The position numbers were made by a program, and so were the translations under genes. From NCBI GenBank assembly GCA_033964015.1, contig CM066912.1, positions 25,951,605-26,015,604 on the forward strand: DNA of 64,000 nt. Direction: 5' to 3'. Source of the DNA: Scolanthus callimorphus. Its lineage: Eukaryota > Cnidaria > Anthozoa > Actiniaria > Edwardsiidae. This document shows, piece after piece, positions 1 to 10,395 of this stretch. Each line of letters begins with the position of its first letter. Position 1 is the stretch's first letter. A model generated the notes under the pieces. That model worked only from the letters and a program-made list of their open reading frames with translations. It did no database searches and was not told the DNA's origin.

Positions 1-65
1 TTCAGAAAACCTACAAGCAGAAAAAACCACCAGCCCTCCCTGCGACGTAATTAACGAACAGTCCC
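1..65. mobile_element. Right end of a MITE (GGGACTGTTCGTTAATTA family), cut by the window edge
   Basis: The first 65 bases match, in order, the right terminus of the complete element at 55813-56324: a CCACCAGCC block, a GCGACGTAATTAACGAACAG block and a final TCCC. The flanking TAA could be the target duplication. The left part lies outside the window. Confidence 0.7.
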
Positions 66-460
66 TAAGGTCGAAAATTGATTTGTTTTCCTGAAATTTT
101 TCACTCTAGGTAAAGCTTAGTTATTCAACTATAATCTGCCAAGTTAAAATTACCGAAAATTAACTCTTTTTCCTTCAAAACTAACCATTTTCTGGCCTGT
201 CTCGTTTTGCCTCGAAAAGTTCTCGCTTTGCAGTTCCAAGGTTTCCCGTAAACTTACCGGGATTGTTTTTCCCGCCATTCCAATAAACCGGGAGAGTTTT
301 AGCCAATCAGATGCGACCATCTCGCTTCTCAACCAATCAAAACGATTCATTTGACAGCTTAGCTGTCAATCAATTTGACGTGTTGATTGCAAAAATGTAA
401 ACAAATGTTCAATCTCAGTGCACAATTGCACTACAAATGCTCTTGTTTTCGTACATTTTA
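66..460. other. No gene seen
   Basis: AT-rich DNA without a convincing ORF. Around 235-305 there are CCCGTAAACTTACCGGG and ACCGGGAG motifs that recur at 1380-1545, so the two stretches may be halves of one older repeat split by the 461-1244 insertion. Confidence 0.5.
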
Positions 461-1244
461 GGCTGCATTCATTATGATACTACAGGGGGGGGCAGAGGAT
501 TTTGAGGGGGGATCTCAAAATTTAGGAACTGGAAAGGGGGGATGTCAAGTTGTTTTCATAACATGACGGGGGGGATGCATATTTTTGTTGAGGTATTATA
601 TATATTTAAGACAAGGTTGTGCAGTTTGATAGTAAGAAGGAAGGCTCAATTGTTGAACACCGAGTTTGAACCTCCTTCCTGAAGAAATATCACTTGCACT
701 ACTATTCTCGTGTATTCACCCTCTTTCAACTGATATGTTGAAAAAATCGTTAAAAAGGCCTTCTTGTTTTACTACAATTCCTCAAGGTCCTCTTCAGTGA
801 CTTTCGTCTGCCAGACAAAAACGCCTTTGGACTTTTGATTAATAGTCTTGTAGCTTCATTGTCAAAATTGCGGCGCGCTTCCCCACAACGGAAAACAAAC
901 CAAACAATCAAATACAAAATGAATGATACTCAGTCTATGTAGTAAGGTGCCAATCGAGGAGCACACCAGATCACTTGGTAGAAAGTCACTACACACAAAA
1001 GAGTAAAAACACCTAGGATTTTTATTTGCATTTTTACGCTTTGTATTTTTTTTTATCATTGAGCCTTGTTCTTCATTTTTTGAAAAAATGTAAAATTGAT
1101 ATAAATATAAATGAAAAAAATGTCTCGGGGGGGGGGGGGGGGGGGGGGTAAAAAATATGTTGTGCTTGGGGGGATCTGAAAATTTTGCATTGTCAAAAAA
1201 AAAAATCCTCTGGGGGCCCTGTAGTATACATAATGAATGCAGCC
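461..1244. mobile_element. 784-bp TIR element with TTA target duplication
   Basis: Ends are inverted copies of GGCTGCATTCATTATG followed by (G)ATACTACAGGG. They are flanked by TTA at 458-460 and 1245-1247. G-rich stretches follow both ends, including an uninterrupted G run at 1127-1148. TIRs beginning with GG and a 3-bp TWA duplication are typical of PIF/Harbinger elements. No transposase ORF is present, so this is a non-autonomous (MITE) copy. Confidence 0.85.
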
Positions 1245-1379
1245 TTAGCTGATTTCTTTACTTTTTTCGCTGGAAATACAAACTTAGCGGTACACTTTGT
1301 AATCTAGTGTCGATAAAATTGCTGAGTTTTTCGTTAATTCATTGATTTTTTGGGTAAGTTATTTGTAATATCCGGAAAT

Positions 1380-1545
1380 TCTAAATTTGATTCCGGGGCC
1401 CCGATAACTATATCGGGAGGTTACCGGGAGCTTTGAGAAACGCTCGCTCGTACCCGATAAAACGTTCCCCGTAAACTCTCCCGATAAGTTTTACGGGCCC
1501 GTTAATTTACCGGGCGTTTTGAGAAACGGGGCCCTGGCCCGGGCT
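1380..1545. repeat. GC-rich palindromic repeat
   Basis: Contains repeated CCGATA/TATCGGG, CCCGTAAACT and GAGAAACG units, with GGGGCCCCG near the left and CGGGGCCC near the right. A related block lies at 45560-45720 (CGGGCCCGAAAA, TTTCGAGAAACG). Boundaries are approximate. Confidence 0.5.
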
Positions 1546-1985
1546 TAAAGGCAGTTACGCACCTGCCCGCTCACCTTTGGGCGTGTTTCGGACCATTTCT
1601 CCTACTTTTCCCGTCTTTCGAAACAGACAATAAACCGAGGTCCCGTCTCCTCGGTTAACCAGTGGACGGCTAGAAGATTGAGACGTAAATAAACAAATAA
1701 AGTTCCTTACTTGTTTTCTTCCGCCACAGATGGTCTAACAGCCACAATAGTTTGTTTGCGACTTCTGGTCGCCCTGGCAACCAGGTCAACGTGTACCATA
1801 CAGGACATCAAAGGTAGGGCATTCTGGACCGGGCCTTATGCGTGTGCTAACTTGCACAACATATTGAAGCCCAGGGACGGATCCAGGAATTTCAGAAGGG
1901 GTGGGGGGATAGTGATAATATTAAGAGAAAAAAAATTGCAACACAGTAAATATATGGGAAAAGTGATTTATCACTAATCCAGGAT

Positions 1986-2539
1986 TAATAGTCCAGTTTC
2001 AAATTCTCTGCTTTACCGCTGAAAGGCATCAACGGCGCATAAATACAGTGGGAGCCCCAATAGACCGATCCCTATTTTGACGATAGCTCCGCCCACTCAT
2101 AGCAAACAATAGGAAGTTTTCCCTACGGAATTCAAAATGTCCGAGCAACAAACTTGAATATCGAAGATTGTTCATAATTATTCAGCTTTTCAAGATAAAA
2201 ATATAAAATCCAAATTGCATGCAACAACTTCTAACACCTCCCTGCAATCGGTGTCTTTTCCGCGCTCTATGCCAAAGATAAAATTTGGCTTGTCCGACGT
2301 AGCAACAGTAACTAGGGGTATAACAATGAATGCGGGATCGGTGAATTTGAAGTTGAAAAACGTGCGAATACCACGAGTCTCAAAAGTTTTCTCAAGTTTG
2401 CCTATTGCCTCAATTCAAGCTTCATCAGTTTCTCGTCGGAATTCGCAGCTCTTTTTCTCCCAACCGAGGCTCCCACTGTATCTATGCGGCGATGATGCCT
2501 ATTCAGCGGTAGAACATAGAATTCGAAACCGGACTATTA
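1986..2539. mobile_element. Element with ~70-bp inverted ends, carrying a nested repeat
   Basis: The left end (TAATAGTCC, then CCGCTGAAAGGCATC and ACAGTGGGAGCC) is mirrored at 2468-2539 (GGCTCCCACTGT, GATGCCTATTCAGCGG, GGACTATTA). The interior is occupied mainly by the dispersed repeat at 2073-2347. The long ORF crossing it is a product of the repeat. Confidence 0.7.
2073..2347. repeat. Dispersed repeat, copy 1 of 3 in the window
   Basis: Nearly identical to 30292-30564 from TATTTTGACGATAGC through GGGATCGGTGAATT. A diverged shorter relative lies at 34553-34720 (GTCTGACATAGCAGCAGTAA). The sharp common boundaries indicate a mobile unit; no TIR of its own was obvious. Confidence 0.75.
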
Positions 2540-2944
2540 CCTGGTGTATTCTCTTGGGGAATCTAAATACCACAGGCTGACCAGTGGCGACAAACAACCC
2601 TGTTGAGAATATTTGTTTTCCTAGTTACCGGTGTGTTCAAGCCTGAAGGTTGGAGGGGGTCTGACTTGGCATCACAATCTTCCGTTATGCGCCGCCGGAG
2701 GCGACAAGAAGGTTCACATATGGGCAGCGGAACTGTAGTGTATAAACCTGTAACGAAATGACTGTAGACAAAGCAGCCAGCGACCTTCAGCAGGCAAAAT
2801 ATACGTTCCTAAACACTAGCAAAAGAGGTGTTGAAATTCCTTACAGTTAAACTCGTTGTTAGCGCTGCGCTTTTTCAAAACGTCGTTTCTTGGGGTTGCA
2901 ATTCACTGGATTTTTTCTGTTCTTACAGTCAAAACCATACAAGG

Positions 2945-3125
2945 GCCTGGCTAACAACTAGGACAACATTGTTGTCTTGATGCTTCCTGCTTTAGACGCG
3001 CAGGAAACATTGCTGCGCGCATCATCTTTTGTAGCCGGCCGGGAACAAATAATTGTTCAATCACAAGTCAAAAAGTTTTGTCTCCGAGACGCATGAGTTC
3101 GATGTCTCCTAGATTAGCCGGCCAC
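2945..3125. repeat. Diverged copy of the CTACGGCTAAACTAGG family
   Basis: Contains GCAGGAAACATTG, TTTGTAGCCGG, TGTCTCCGAGACGCATG and TTAGCCGGCC, matching the order of motifs in the 36470-36746 copy. The rest of 2540-3190 shows no gene. Confidence 0.45.
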
Positions 3126-3192
3126 GGGATGCTCGTAGCTTTACATAGTTTCCATCAAATCTTTTAAGATATTGCTTGATAGGCGCATGTTT

Positions 3193-3441
3193 TACGCTAC
3201 GGCTAACTAGGACACATGTAGCGCGCAAACATTTGTGTCCTGCATGTTTCTCCGAGTGGCTAAACTAGGAAACATCGCACGGGTGTGCCTCGAAAACATA
3301 AAATGCTTCTTGTCTTGCGAAGAAACATTTCTTTGTGTCCCGTCTACAAATTTGTCTCGCGCAACAATGTTTCTCGCGTGGCTAAACTGGGAAACACAAC
3401 TGTCCAGCTACAATGTTTCGCGCCACATGTGACCTAGTTTT
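3193..3441. mobile_element. CTACGGCTAAACTAGG-family element
   Basis: Starts with a CTACGGCTAACTAGGACACATG block and repeats GTGGCTAAACTAGGAAACA and GAAACATTTCTTTGTGTCC motifs seen in the copies at 36470-36746 and 40278-40543. It is internally self-complementary (GGACACATGT against ACATGTGACCTAG). Non-coding. Confidence 0.6.
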
Positions 3442-3611
3442 GCCAGGACTTTAGTTTCGTTTGCATTTGATGTGGAAAAATTGATTTTGAGTCCTAGCTA
3501 ATCCATATTAGATAGAAAAAACTCTAAAAGCCTAGAAGCGAAACCGCGGTTTGTTAGTTGGCGTAGAGCTCGCAGAAATGTGAAAATCGCAGTATGCCAC
3601 TCACTTAGATT

Positions 3612-3790
3612 CTTGCCCTGTTTCGCGGCCTAGTGTATTTGACAGGCTTTCCGTCGCGAAACAGAGCAAGGGTCTGATTGGCTCGGCGATTGGCTGATCT
3701 AGATTGTTTGATTGACAGAACAGAGAAACCGAAATCAACAGTTATCAAACCATGTTTTGAAAATCACCAGCGCCGAAACAACGGTTTTGA
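3612..3790. repeat. Palindromic repeat, relative of 4549-4660
   Basis: TTGCCCTGTTTCGC at the left is mirrored by GCGAAACAGAGCAAGG about 60 bp later. It is followed by GATTGGCT and TCAAACCATGTT motifs that also follow the 4549-4660 copy. Confidence 0.5.
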
Positions 3791-4548
3791 CTGTACCACA
3801 GGAAACCCACAAAATATAATCGTTTTTTTTTTCTTCTTAGAGTTGTATGGTTACAAAATCAGCGTAAATGTGATTCGGCAGGCAAAACATTGATCTCTGA
3901 CAATTGTTAAGGGAATATATGCTTGCACACGTTTCATTGAATATTTTTTGGAAAATAAATAATAACACCAAAGTAATGAAAGACCATGCTTACAGTATGA
4001 CTTTACGCAATGTTTTCTCACTCCTATCTAAATTTTGTAACAATGTAAACAGCCGCTGATGTACCGTTGACAGCCAAGGAAGCCTTCCGCGCTATTCTGT
4101 GATTTCTTATTTATGAAATTGAAGTCGAAACAAACGTTTGAAGTAGAGAAAAAGAAGTGCTATATGAATATCGCTCTTAGGGTAGACAACCAAAATAGCA
4201 GTAAAACTGGAATATTGAAATGCATTTTGCTGTATATCTCTGTTTGAGGAAAAGGGTAACAACGTTTATTCACTTGAGCACTTGAATTTGTCGTTTTCTG
4301 AGACGTAGTCCGCTCTAAATCTCTAAAATCATGAGTGTTACAAGTATAGTCATAAATGGACTTGAAATACAAGGCGGGATTTCTGCTTTTTCAACTCAAC
4401 ATCAATCATTGCATAAAAGGATAGAATATATTGGCACTTCGATTCTCTTTTGCCGGCCGGGTTTCATTGAGAATTTCATCACTTTGTAGAATTAGTCGTT
4501 GCACAAAACGGAAAACTTGCATGTTATCTTTCGCCAGTCAAATCTTGT

Positions 4549-4660
4549 AAAACCAATCAGGTCCTTGCCTTGTTACGCCTCGTGCAGTCGAATGGCTTTT
4601 TGTCGCGATGAAAACCCAGTCAACTGCAGAAGGCGAAACAGGGCAAGGACATGATTGGTT
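4549..4660. mobile_element. Short palindromic MITE
   Basis: The inverted ends read AAACCAATCAGGTCCTTGCC on the left and GGGCAAGGACATGATTGGTT on the right, around a 50-bp core. Same family as 3612-3790. Confidence 0.65.
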
Positions 4661-5688
4661 TAAGTTGATTTAGATGGTTTGATTTGCGGAAAAGACAAAA
4701 AGCAAAATCAAACCACGTTATGAATTCACAACGGTTTTGGATATTGTATTATATACTAGTAGTCTTGCAGAAAAATATATACCCTTACAACGCCGGATTT
4801 TGCCTTTCTTTTGGTACTGCCGGACTAAGTTCTTGGTATCACCATGATCAAACCTTAGTAATTTGTTTTGATGAAATTGTGCTTAAAGCCTATTTATTTT
4901 TCAATAACTACACTAACTGATTTCAAAAATCATTTGAGTTGTCATTTGGGTCGCCCAGTGATTAAGTTTTAATTTCCCTTTGATTCCCTTCTGTAAATAC
5001 GTGCCAATTAGTTTTCCGTTGTGAATCAAGGATTATTCTAATCAAGGCAAAATCTTTTAATTAGCAGTTTAAACTTGCCATAAAGACAGTCAACATTTCT
5101 AGACTGAAATTGCCGAACCATAGAAACTTGGGTTTCCATTTGCAAAAAAAGTTTCCTGTGTGAAAAACGTAATTTACCCTTCTAAAGAAACTTTGAAAGA
5201 GTTGCACTTTATGTTCTAGCAAATTGAATTTGGTTTTGTCCTTAATGAAGACGGCAAACTTGGGGCAAAATGTGTTTTGCGCGCCTCTTGAACTACTGCA
5301 ACTAGAGATGCAAAATATTGTGTTGTGGGTAATGTTTGTGGCTTCGTGTTTCGTAATCAACTGGTCTGCTGTTCAATAAATTGAACTAAGAAACGTGAAT
5401 GAATTTTGAATTTGAGACAACACGAATTGCTGGAGAAGTAAATGGGAAGCTAAACCGAGATTAAAGGACTTCAAACACTTATCAAGCTGAGTAGAAGAAG
5501 CTCCTTACGGGACAGACGTCTACTTTTTTGATGACAGCTAGACACTTTTGCTTTGTCGTACCTAGTTAGTTATCTATTTTCCATTGTTCTCATTGTCAAA
5601 GGAGCAGGATTTCCCCCCTTTCCCTTAAATTACTTGGTTCGCGTTTGTGAAGAGTCGCCCTTTTATCAACAAAGAAGCAGCGACAACG
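4661..5688. other. No gene seen; upstream region of the GPCR
   Basis: AT-rich DNA with only short ORFs lacking any recognisable domain. It presumably contains the GPCR promoter and 5' UTR, but no clear promoter motif can be assigned. Confidence 0.4.
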
Positions 5689-7499
5689 ATGGCATTTATC
5701 AACGAAACAATTCCTCCAACGGGCAAAGAAATGTCCTCCCCGAAGTCCCCGTTGGTATCCAGATACTGGAAGTTGGAATATTAATTTTGTTGATCATATT
5801 CGCTCTTCTTGGAAATTTCTGCGTTTTCCTAATGATCTATAAAACTAAACAGCTACAAACAGTCTCCAATTATATTGTTGCAAATCTATCTGTGTCAGAC
5901 ATTATGCGAGTTCTTCTTTCGCTGACCGTTTCAACTGGAGTATTCATAAAAGAGAATGGATTGGCGGTGATTTATTTTGTCAAGTCAACGGCTTCTGTAC
6001 AATGTTGTTTCTCTCTGGTTCTTTACTTTCCGTAACTCTTATAAGCATAAATAGATACTATCTTGTTGCAAAGCCGAACAAGGCGAAGACAATCTTCAGC
6101 AAAAGAAATGCAAAAGTCATGCTGGCACTTCTTTGGGTTCTCTCTTTAATAACATGTCTACCGCCAGTATTTGGTATGGGAAGATACGGGTTTCTAGCTA
6201 CTCGTGCTACGTGTTTTATCGCTATGGGTAGCGCAGACATGTATACTACAATCCTTGTGATTGTTTTAATAGGCGCACCATTTGCGGTCATGATTTTGTG
6301 TTATATTCGGGTGTACCTAGCCATACGCCAAAGCAAAAAGCGAATTCATTCAGGAGTGTCAGGGAGCGGTAATCAAGCTTCAGAGTTGTCATCATCGTCA
6401 GCACAGCATAGCAAAGAGGTGAGTTGTGATTGGAGGAAATGAGACACTGTTATATGCTTCATGACTGTCCAATGACCGCTGGAATAATATTGGCGAAAAA
6501 CGTAGTCCAAAAGGTTTGCCTAGAAAATTGTAAAAATGCGGATGCCTTGCGATATAAAAAACCGAATATTTACGAGACAGGTAAATCTGTTCGTTATTAG
6601 CAATTACGGTCAAAATCGCCCCAGTCTACGATACACATATTTGCTAAATACACAGGTGCGTTATTTTAGTAGAAAATGTTGTCTGTTGTTGGCATTCTCG
6701 AACCCAGAGCTTCCCGGCTCGTCGCCTCGCAGGGGAGGCTCTCGTGACATCCATTTGAAGGCCTTCGCTGATTGTTTGAAAAGGCGCGCACGCGTACATA
6801 AAAGAAGCATGATCTGGCTTTATAAAAACGTATCTGTCAAAATAACAATGGCATCCGTTTCCTAGTCGTATGCATGTGCCTTCGACTTGAACGCTTTTGA
6901 GCATGCGTCGGCTGTCACCAGAGCCTCCCCCATTCTCGTATCCAGAGCTCGTCTGCTCGCAGGGGAGGCTCTGGGGACATCCATTTGAGAGCCGTCGTTG
7001 ATTGGTTGATTTTGAGCGTTAGAGCATGCGTTGAAAGGTCTTTCTCTCAAGGGCTCTCTATTAAATCTCGCGTATGCGTCAGTGGCTGTCCCCAGAGACT
7101 CCCCCGCGAGGAGACGAGCCGGGAGCTCTGCTTCGAGAATGGTTGATGGGATGACCTAAATAAGCGACGCCGATGATAATGGAAAGTAAACGCAAAAGCT
7201 CATCTCAAACTCGTTCTTATCAACTGTTGGTGTACTAATATTGTTTTCCTTCTACCTTAGGTGAAGTCGCCCAAACTGTTCTAGTCCTTGTGAGTGTGTA
7301 CATTGTTACTTGGATTCCAATTTCTGTGCTCCACTTCATTCGTATGTCAAGTGTCGCCCGCGTTCCTTATTACGTCGACATAGCGGCCGCATACCTTATA
7401 AGCCTGAGTTGCGTGACCAATCCTTGGATATATGGATCAAAACACAAGCAGTTTCATACTCAGTTGAAGAGAATGTTCTGTTGCGTGACTGTTACGTGA
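5689..7499 (+). CDS. Class A (rhodopsin-like) GPCR, frame broken in three places
   Basis: A seven-transmembrane receptor at the plasma membrane. Exon 1 (about 5689-6418) carries TM1 with LLGNFCVF, TM2 with NLSVSD, the TM3 cysteine (GGDLFCQVNGF), an NRY variant of the DRY motif, TM4, the second-loop Cys (RATC) and TM5. After a GTGAGT donor and TTCTACCTTAG acceptor (intron 6419-7260), exon 2 encodes TM6 with TWIP and TM7 with NPWIYG, ending at a TGA at 7499. The start is placed at the ATG at 5689, because it gives a short N-terminus with an N-glycosylation site (INET) and the TM1 frame has no upstream ATG. The frame moves by one base three times: between 5735 and 5760, in the A run near 5947-5951, and just after 7264. 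Each is consistent with a single missing base. Subtype is uncertain; motifs resemble amine/melatonin-like receptors. It may be a young pseudogene or may carry sequencing errors. Confidence 0.8.
6691..7141. repeat. CATTCTCG-ended MITEs in the GPCR intron
   Basis: One partial copy (about 6691-6765) and one complete copy (about 6931-7141). The complete copy has inverted ends, CATTCTCGTATCCAGAGCTC against GAGCTCTGCTTCGAGAATGG, and internal GGGGAGGCTCTGG against CCAGAGACTCCCCC. The same family recurs at 31138-31456. Confidence 0.7.
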
Positions 7500-7500
7500 C

Positions 7501-7977
7501 TATTAAGTCACTGCCCTATAACCTCGACATAGCGACCGCATAGCACACAAGCCTGACTTGCATGACCAATCCTGGATATATGGACCCGAGCACAAGCAGT
7601 TATGTAGCGCTGTTCACGCTGACGTCATCCATTGTTATTAATGTGCCAACCAGAGGTCGATTGGTCAAAGAGCTCTATTCAATCTACGGTTGGCACATTG
7701 CATTTTGGCATTAGAATGGCGGTAATGTTGATAACGGTAGATAGCGCTATAGGTACCCAGTTGGAGACTGTGCTGTTGCGTGACTCTTACGTGACGTGCG
7801 CTATTGTGTCGACATAGTGGCCGCATACCTCCGAAGCCTTATCGAGTTGCGTGACCAATACTTAAAGAGAAAGTTCTGCTGCGCGGACCTGTTACGTGGC
7901 GGTTCACGTGCAGTATACGGGCCTTATTACGTCCAATAACGGTCGCATACCTCATAAGCCTGAGCACAGGCTGACCA
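7501..7977 (+). pseudogene. Eroded tandem copies of the GPCR TM7 exon
   Basis: Three diverged copies of the end of the receptor exon (7352-7500) follow it directly. They are about 7501-7600 (CCTCGACATAGCGACCGCATA, then CAATCCTGGATATATGGA), about 7751-7910 (GTCGACATAGTGGCCGCATA, GAGTTGCGTGACCAATA) and about 7911-7977 (CCTTATTACGTCC, GTCGCATACCTCATAAGCC). None keeps an open frame. The intervening 7620-7750 is unrelated. Confidence 0.7.
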
Positions 7978-8049
7978 GGCGAATTATCAGTAAATGAAAT
8001 TGACTTATTACCTATCAATGTCTCCTGAGTTGTGTTTTGGGGAGAATTA

Positions 8050-8741
8050 GGGACCGGTCATTATTTATGTCGGAGAGGGGGGTGGAGGAGAAAATACTTG
8101 TGATCCAAAACATTTTCAAGAACCCCACCTGATAGCATTGATTGTTTTCGGGAGCCCCCCTCTGATGGACTGAAACATTTCAGGACCCCCCTTCCCCTCC
8201 ACCCATGTCAGTCAAAATGATTGAAACAGGTCCTGAAGGGGGTTCAAATCCCATTTCTCAGTGTAAAAGTTTCGTAAGATCCCAGTCCTGAAGTTTTGTT
8301 TTTGTTTTTATTAGTTTTTCACAGAAATCCCAGTCAAAGTTTTCAAAATCCCAGCGTTAAAAGTGACTTTTAGACATGTGTACAGAGTGTTGTATTGCAG
8401 TCGTAGGGCAAAATTGTAAAAGCAGTTCACATTTTTTTAAAGCCACTCTTTACAGACATTGACAATTGATTGTTGGTTCAGTTAAAGGCGAATTGACCTT
8501 TCTTAACATTTTCCCATTTCTATTGGCCAAATCCCAGTCCCAGTGACTCCAATCCCATTTTCCAAGCCTAACATAAGGTCTCTCATCATGGCAAGTCACT
8601 AAAACCTCCTACCTCACCTCTTTTCTGAAGCCAGTATCAGGGTCTCTTATAAAATGATCAGGGGTGTTAAGATTGAGTAGATGGCGAGCGCCCCCCCCCC
8701 CCCCCCCCCCCTTCCGACTTACTTAAATAATGACCGGTCCC
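8050..8741. mobile_element. 692-bp TIR element, TTA target duplication
   Basis: GGGACCGGTCATTATTTA at the left is mirrored by TAAATAATGACCGGTCCC at the right, with TTA at 8047-8049 and 8742-8744. A C run of about 19 bases lies just inside the right end. There is no transposase, so it is a Harbinger-like MITE. Confidence 0.85.
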
Positions 8742-8924
8742 TTAGAGCCCTCCGAGCTGTTTCTGGCCTCCCACAGTTCATTGAAAAATTCACTCGCTCC
8801 TCCTTTCTAGCTTCTCGCCCCCTTCGAAAAAAAACACAAAATGAAGACATTTCCGTGTTCGTTTCTAATTCATCGTCTTCTCATCGAATAATATCTCTCT
8901 CTTACCCGGTTTTTAGAAGCACCA

Positions 8925-9225
8925 TCATGAGAAAAAGCAATTTGGACACAGTTTCGGCCCTAAAAGATCAAGATCACCCCTAAAAGAGACCAAACCAACG
9001 TGATTTTAACCCTAAAAGATACGACGATCATCCCCGGTCAAAAAATATGGGAGTCTTGAAGGTTTGCCGCCGTGTTAGAGCCCTACAAACAATACCAATT
9101 TCCCTTAAGTTTTATTGCAGATCAAGGTCACCCATAAAAGAGATCAAAACCCGTGATTTTAACCCCTAAAAGATACGACAATCATCCCCGACCCAAAAAT
9201 ATGGGAGCCCCCCCCCCCCCCCGGG
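8925..9225. repeat. Direct repeat of an AAAAGATACGAC-containing unit
   Basis: Two tandem copies of ATTTTAACCCTAAAAGATACGAC followed by CATCCCCG and AAAATATGGGAG. The same words occur at 28674-28838. It is related to the GGTACC-rich repeats at 23363-23634 and 32458-32790 and ends in a C run. Confidence 0.55.
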
Positions 9226-9864
9226 AAATTAAACAGTTTTTTAATAACAATTTTTTTCATATATAAACTTCATAAAATGTGCTGTTATTAAAGTTCAAAA
9301 GAGGGGTTTCTTACATTACAAAAGTTTTAAAAGAGATGTAAAACGGTGGAGGGGATGACAATAGAAGTTTATATGACTGGGTGTATTGGGCAGTTGCAAA
9401 ATAATTCACTCCTCCCAGTTGAATACCACAGGTTTCAACTACCCACCCTGGAATTGCAGTGAATTTTCTCATGATGAACCTGGAAGTTATGTTCACCCAC
9501 CATAGAAATCCATGTTTTTGGAATATCCTCCCTGGAATTTTTCTACAGTACCGGGCTGGGTTACCCACCCTGGAATTCCAGTGGGATTTTTGATGACCAC
9601 CAACCCAGGACTTCTGAGTTCCTAAAAGGCATGGGTCCAATGTTCTCCTTTTAAAGAACGTCTGTCCACCTTGTGTAACACTTAATTTTCTGGCCCATAA
9701 AATTTGTTTTCTTTCAAAATTTAGCCACCTTTTCAAGTTTTCCTTAGAAATCTTACCTTTCTATTGGCTTTTGATGAACTGGCAATTGTACTTTTAAAGT
9801 TTCTAGGAACCTCAACAGAATCAAGACATTGTCACGGACAGATGTTCTTTAAAAACCATAGAGG
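9226..9864. other. No gene seen; degenerate CCCTGGAATT repeats
   Basis: Two copies of CACCCTGGAATTSCAGTG (about 9446 and 9567) and a related TCCCTGGAATTTTTC. The ORF spanning them has no recognisable domain, and its composition follows the repeat. Confidence 0.45.
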
Positions 9865-9871
9865 GTGGTAA

Positions 9872-10010
9872 AAAAACAGTGGCAGATCCAGGATTTTTTT
9901 CAGAGAGAGAGAGGGGGGAGGGGTTGCAGCACTAGGTTGGACTGGTTATCAGCTGTACTGAGTTCAACCTATCACTCTCACTCTCATAACCCCTCCATAG
10001 ATCTGCCCCT
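9872..10010. repeat. Short inverted-end element
   Basis: GGCAGATCCAGGATTT at the left and CATAGATCTGCCCC at the right are imperfect inverted ends of a roughly 135-bp unit with a GAGAGA tract inside. Confidence 0.4.
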
Positions 10011-10209
10011 TCAAAACTGTGGTAGCTTTTGTGCTGGTGTAAGCATTGTAGTCCTCACACTTATGCTATTATAGTGTCATTAGACTTATCACATATGTAC
10101 AAACTAAATCTTTGTTTTATGTTATGTCCCATACTGATAAACATTCAGGCTTCATTGGCAAGCGTGAAGATGAGCAAGAGTGGGAGCAAGATATTTGATA
10201 AATTGCTGC

Positions 10210-10345
10210 GAGCTTTTTGATGCTTTTTTCAGCCCCGTTCTTTGGGCAGCCATTTATCAAACATGGTTTAACAATCTTCGCTCTCGCCGATAAATGGTCT
10301 TGGAAAACACACAAAACAGCCAGCTATGCAGGCTAGAGGTTGAGT
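10210..10345. repeat. Half copy of the palindromic element at 42440-42685
   Basis: CCCCGTTCTTTGGGCAGCC, CATTTATCAAACAT and GAAAACACACAAAACAGCC, then TGCAGGCTAG, match the right half of the 42440-42685 palindrome. Confidence 0.55.
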
Positions 10346-10395
10346 CAACTCACTGTTTTCATAGCAACATTGTTATACTTTATAAGTTACCATCT

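Noticed and set aside
9311..9736. 141-aa minus-strand ORF
   Set aside because: Composed of repeated CCCTGGAATT words, no recognisable domain, and located in a repeat-rich gap.
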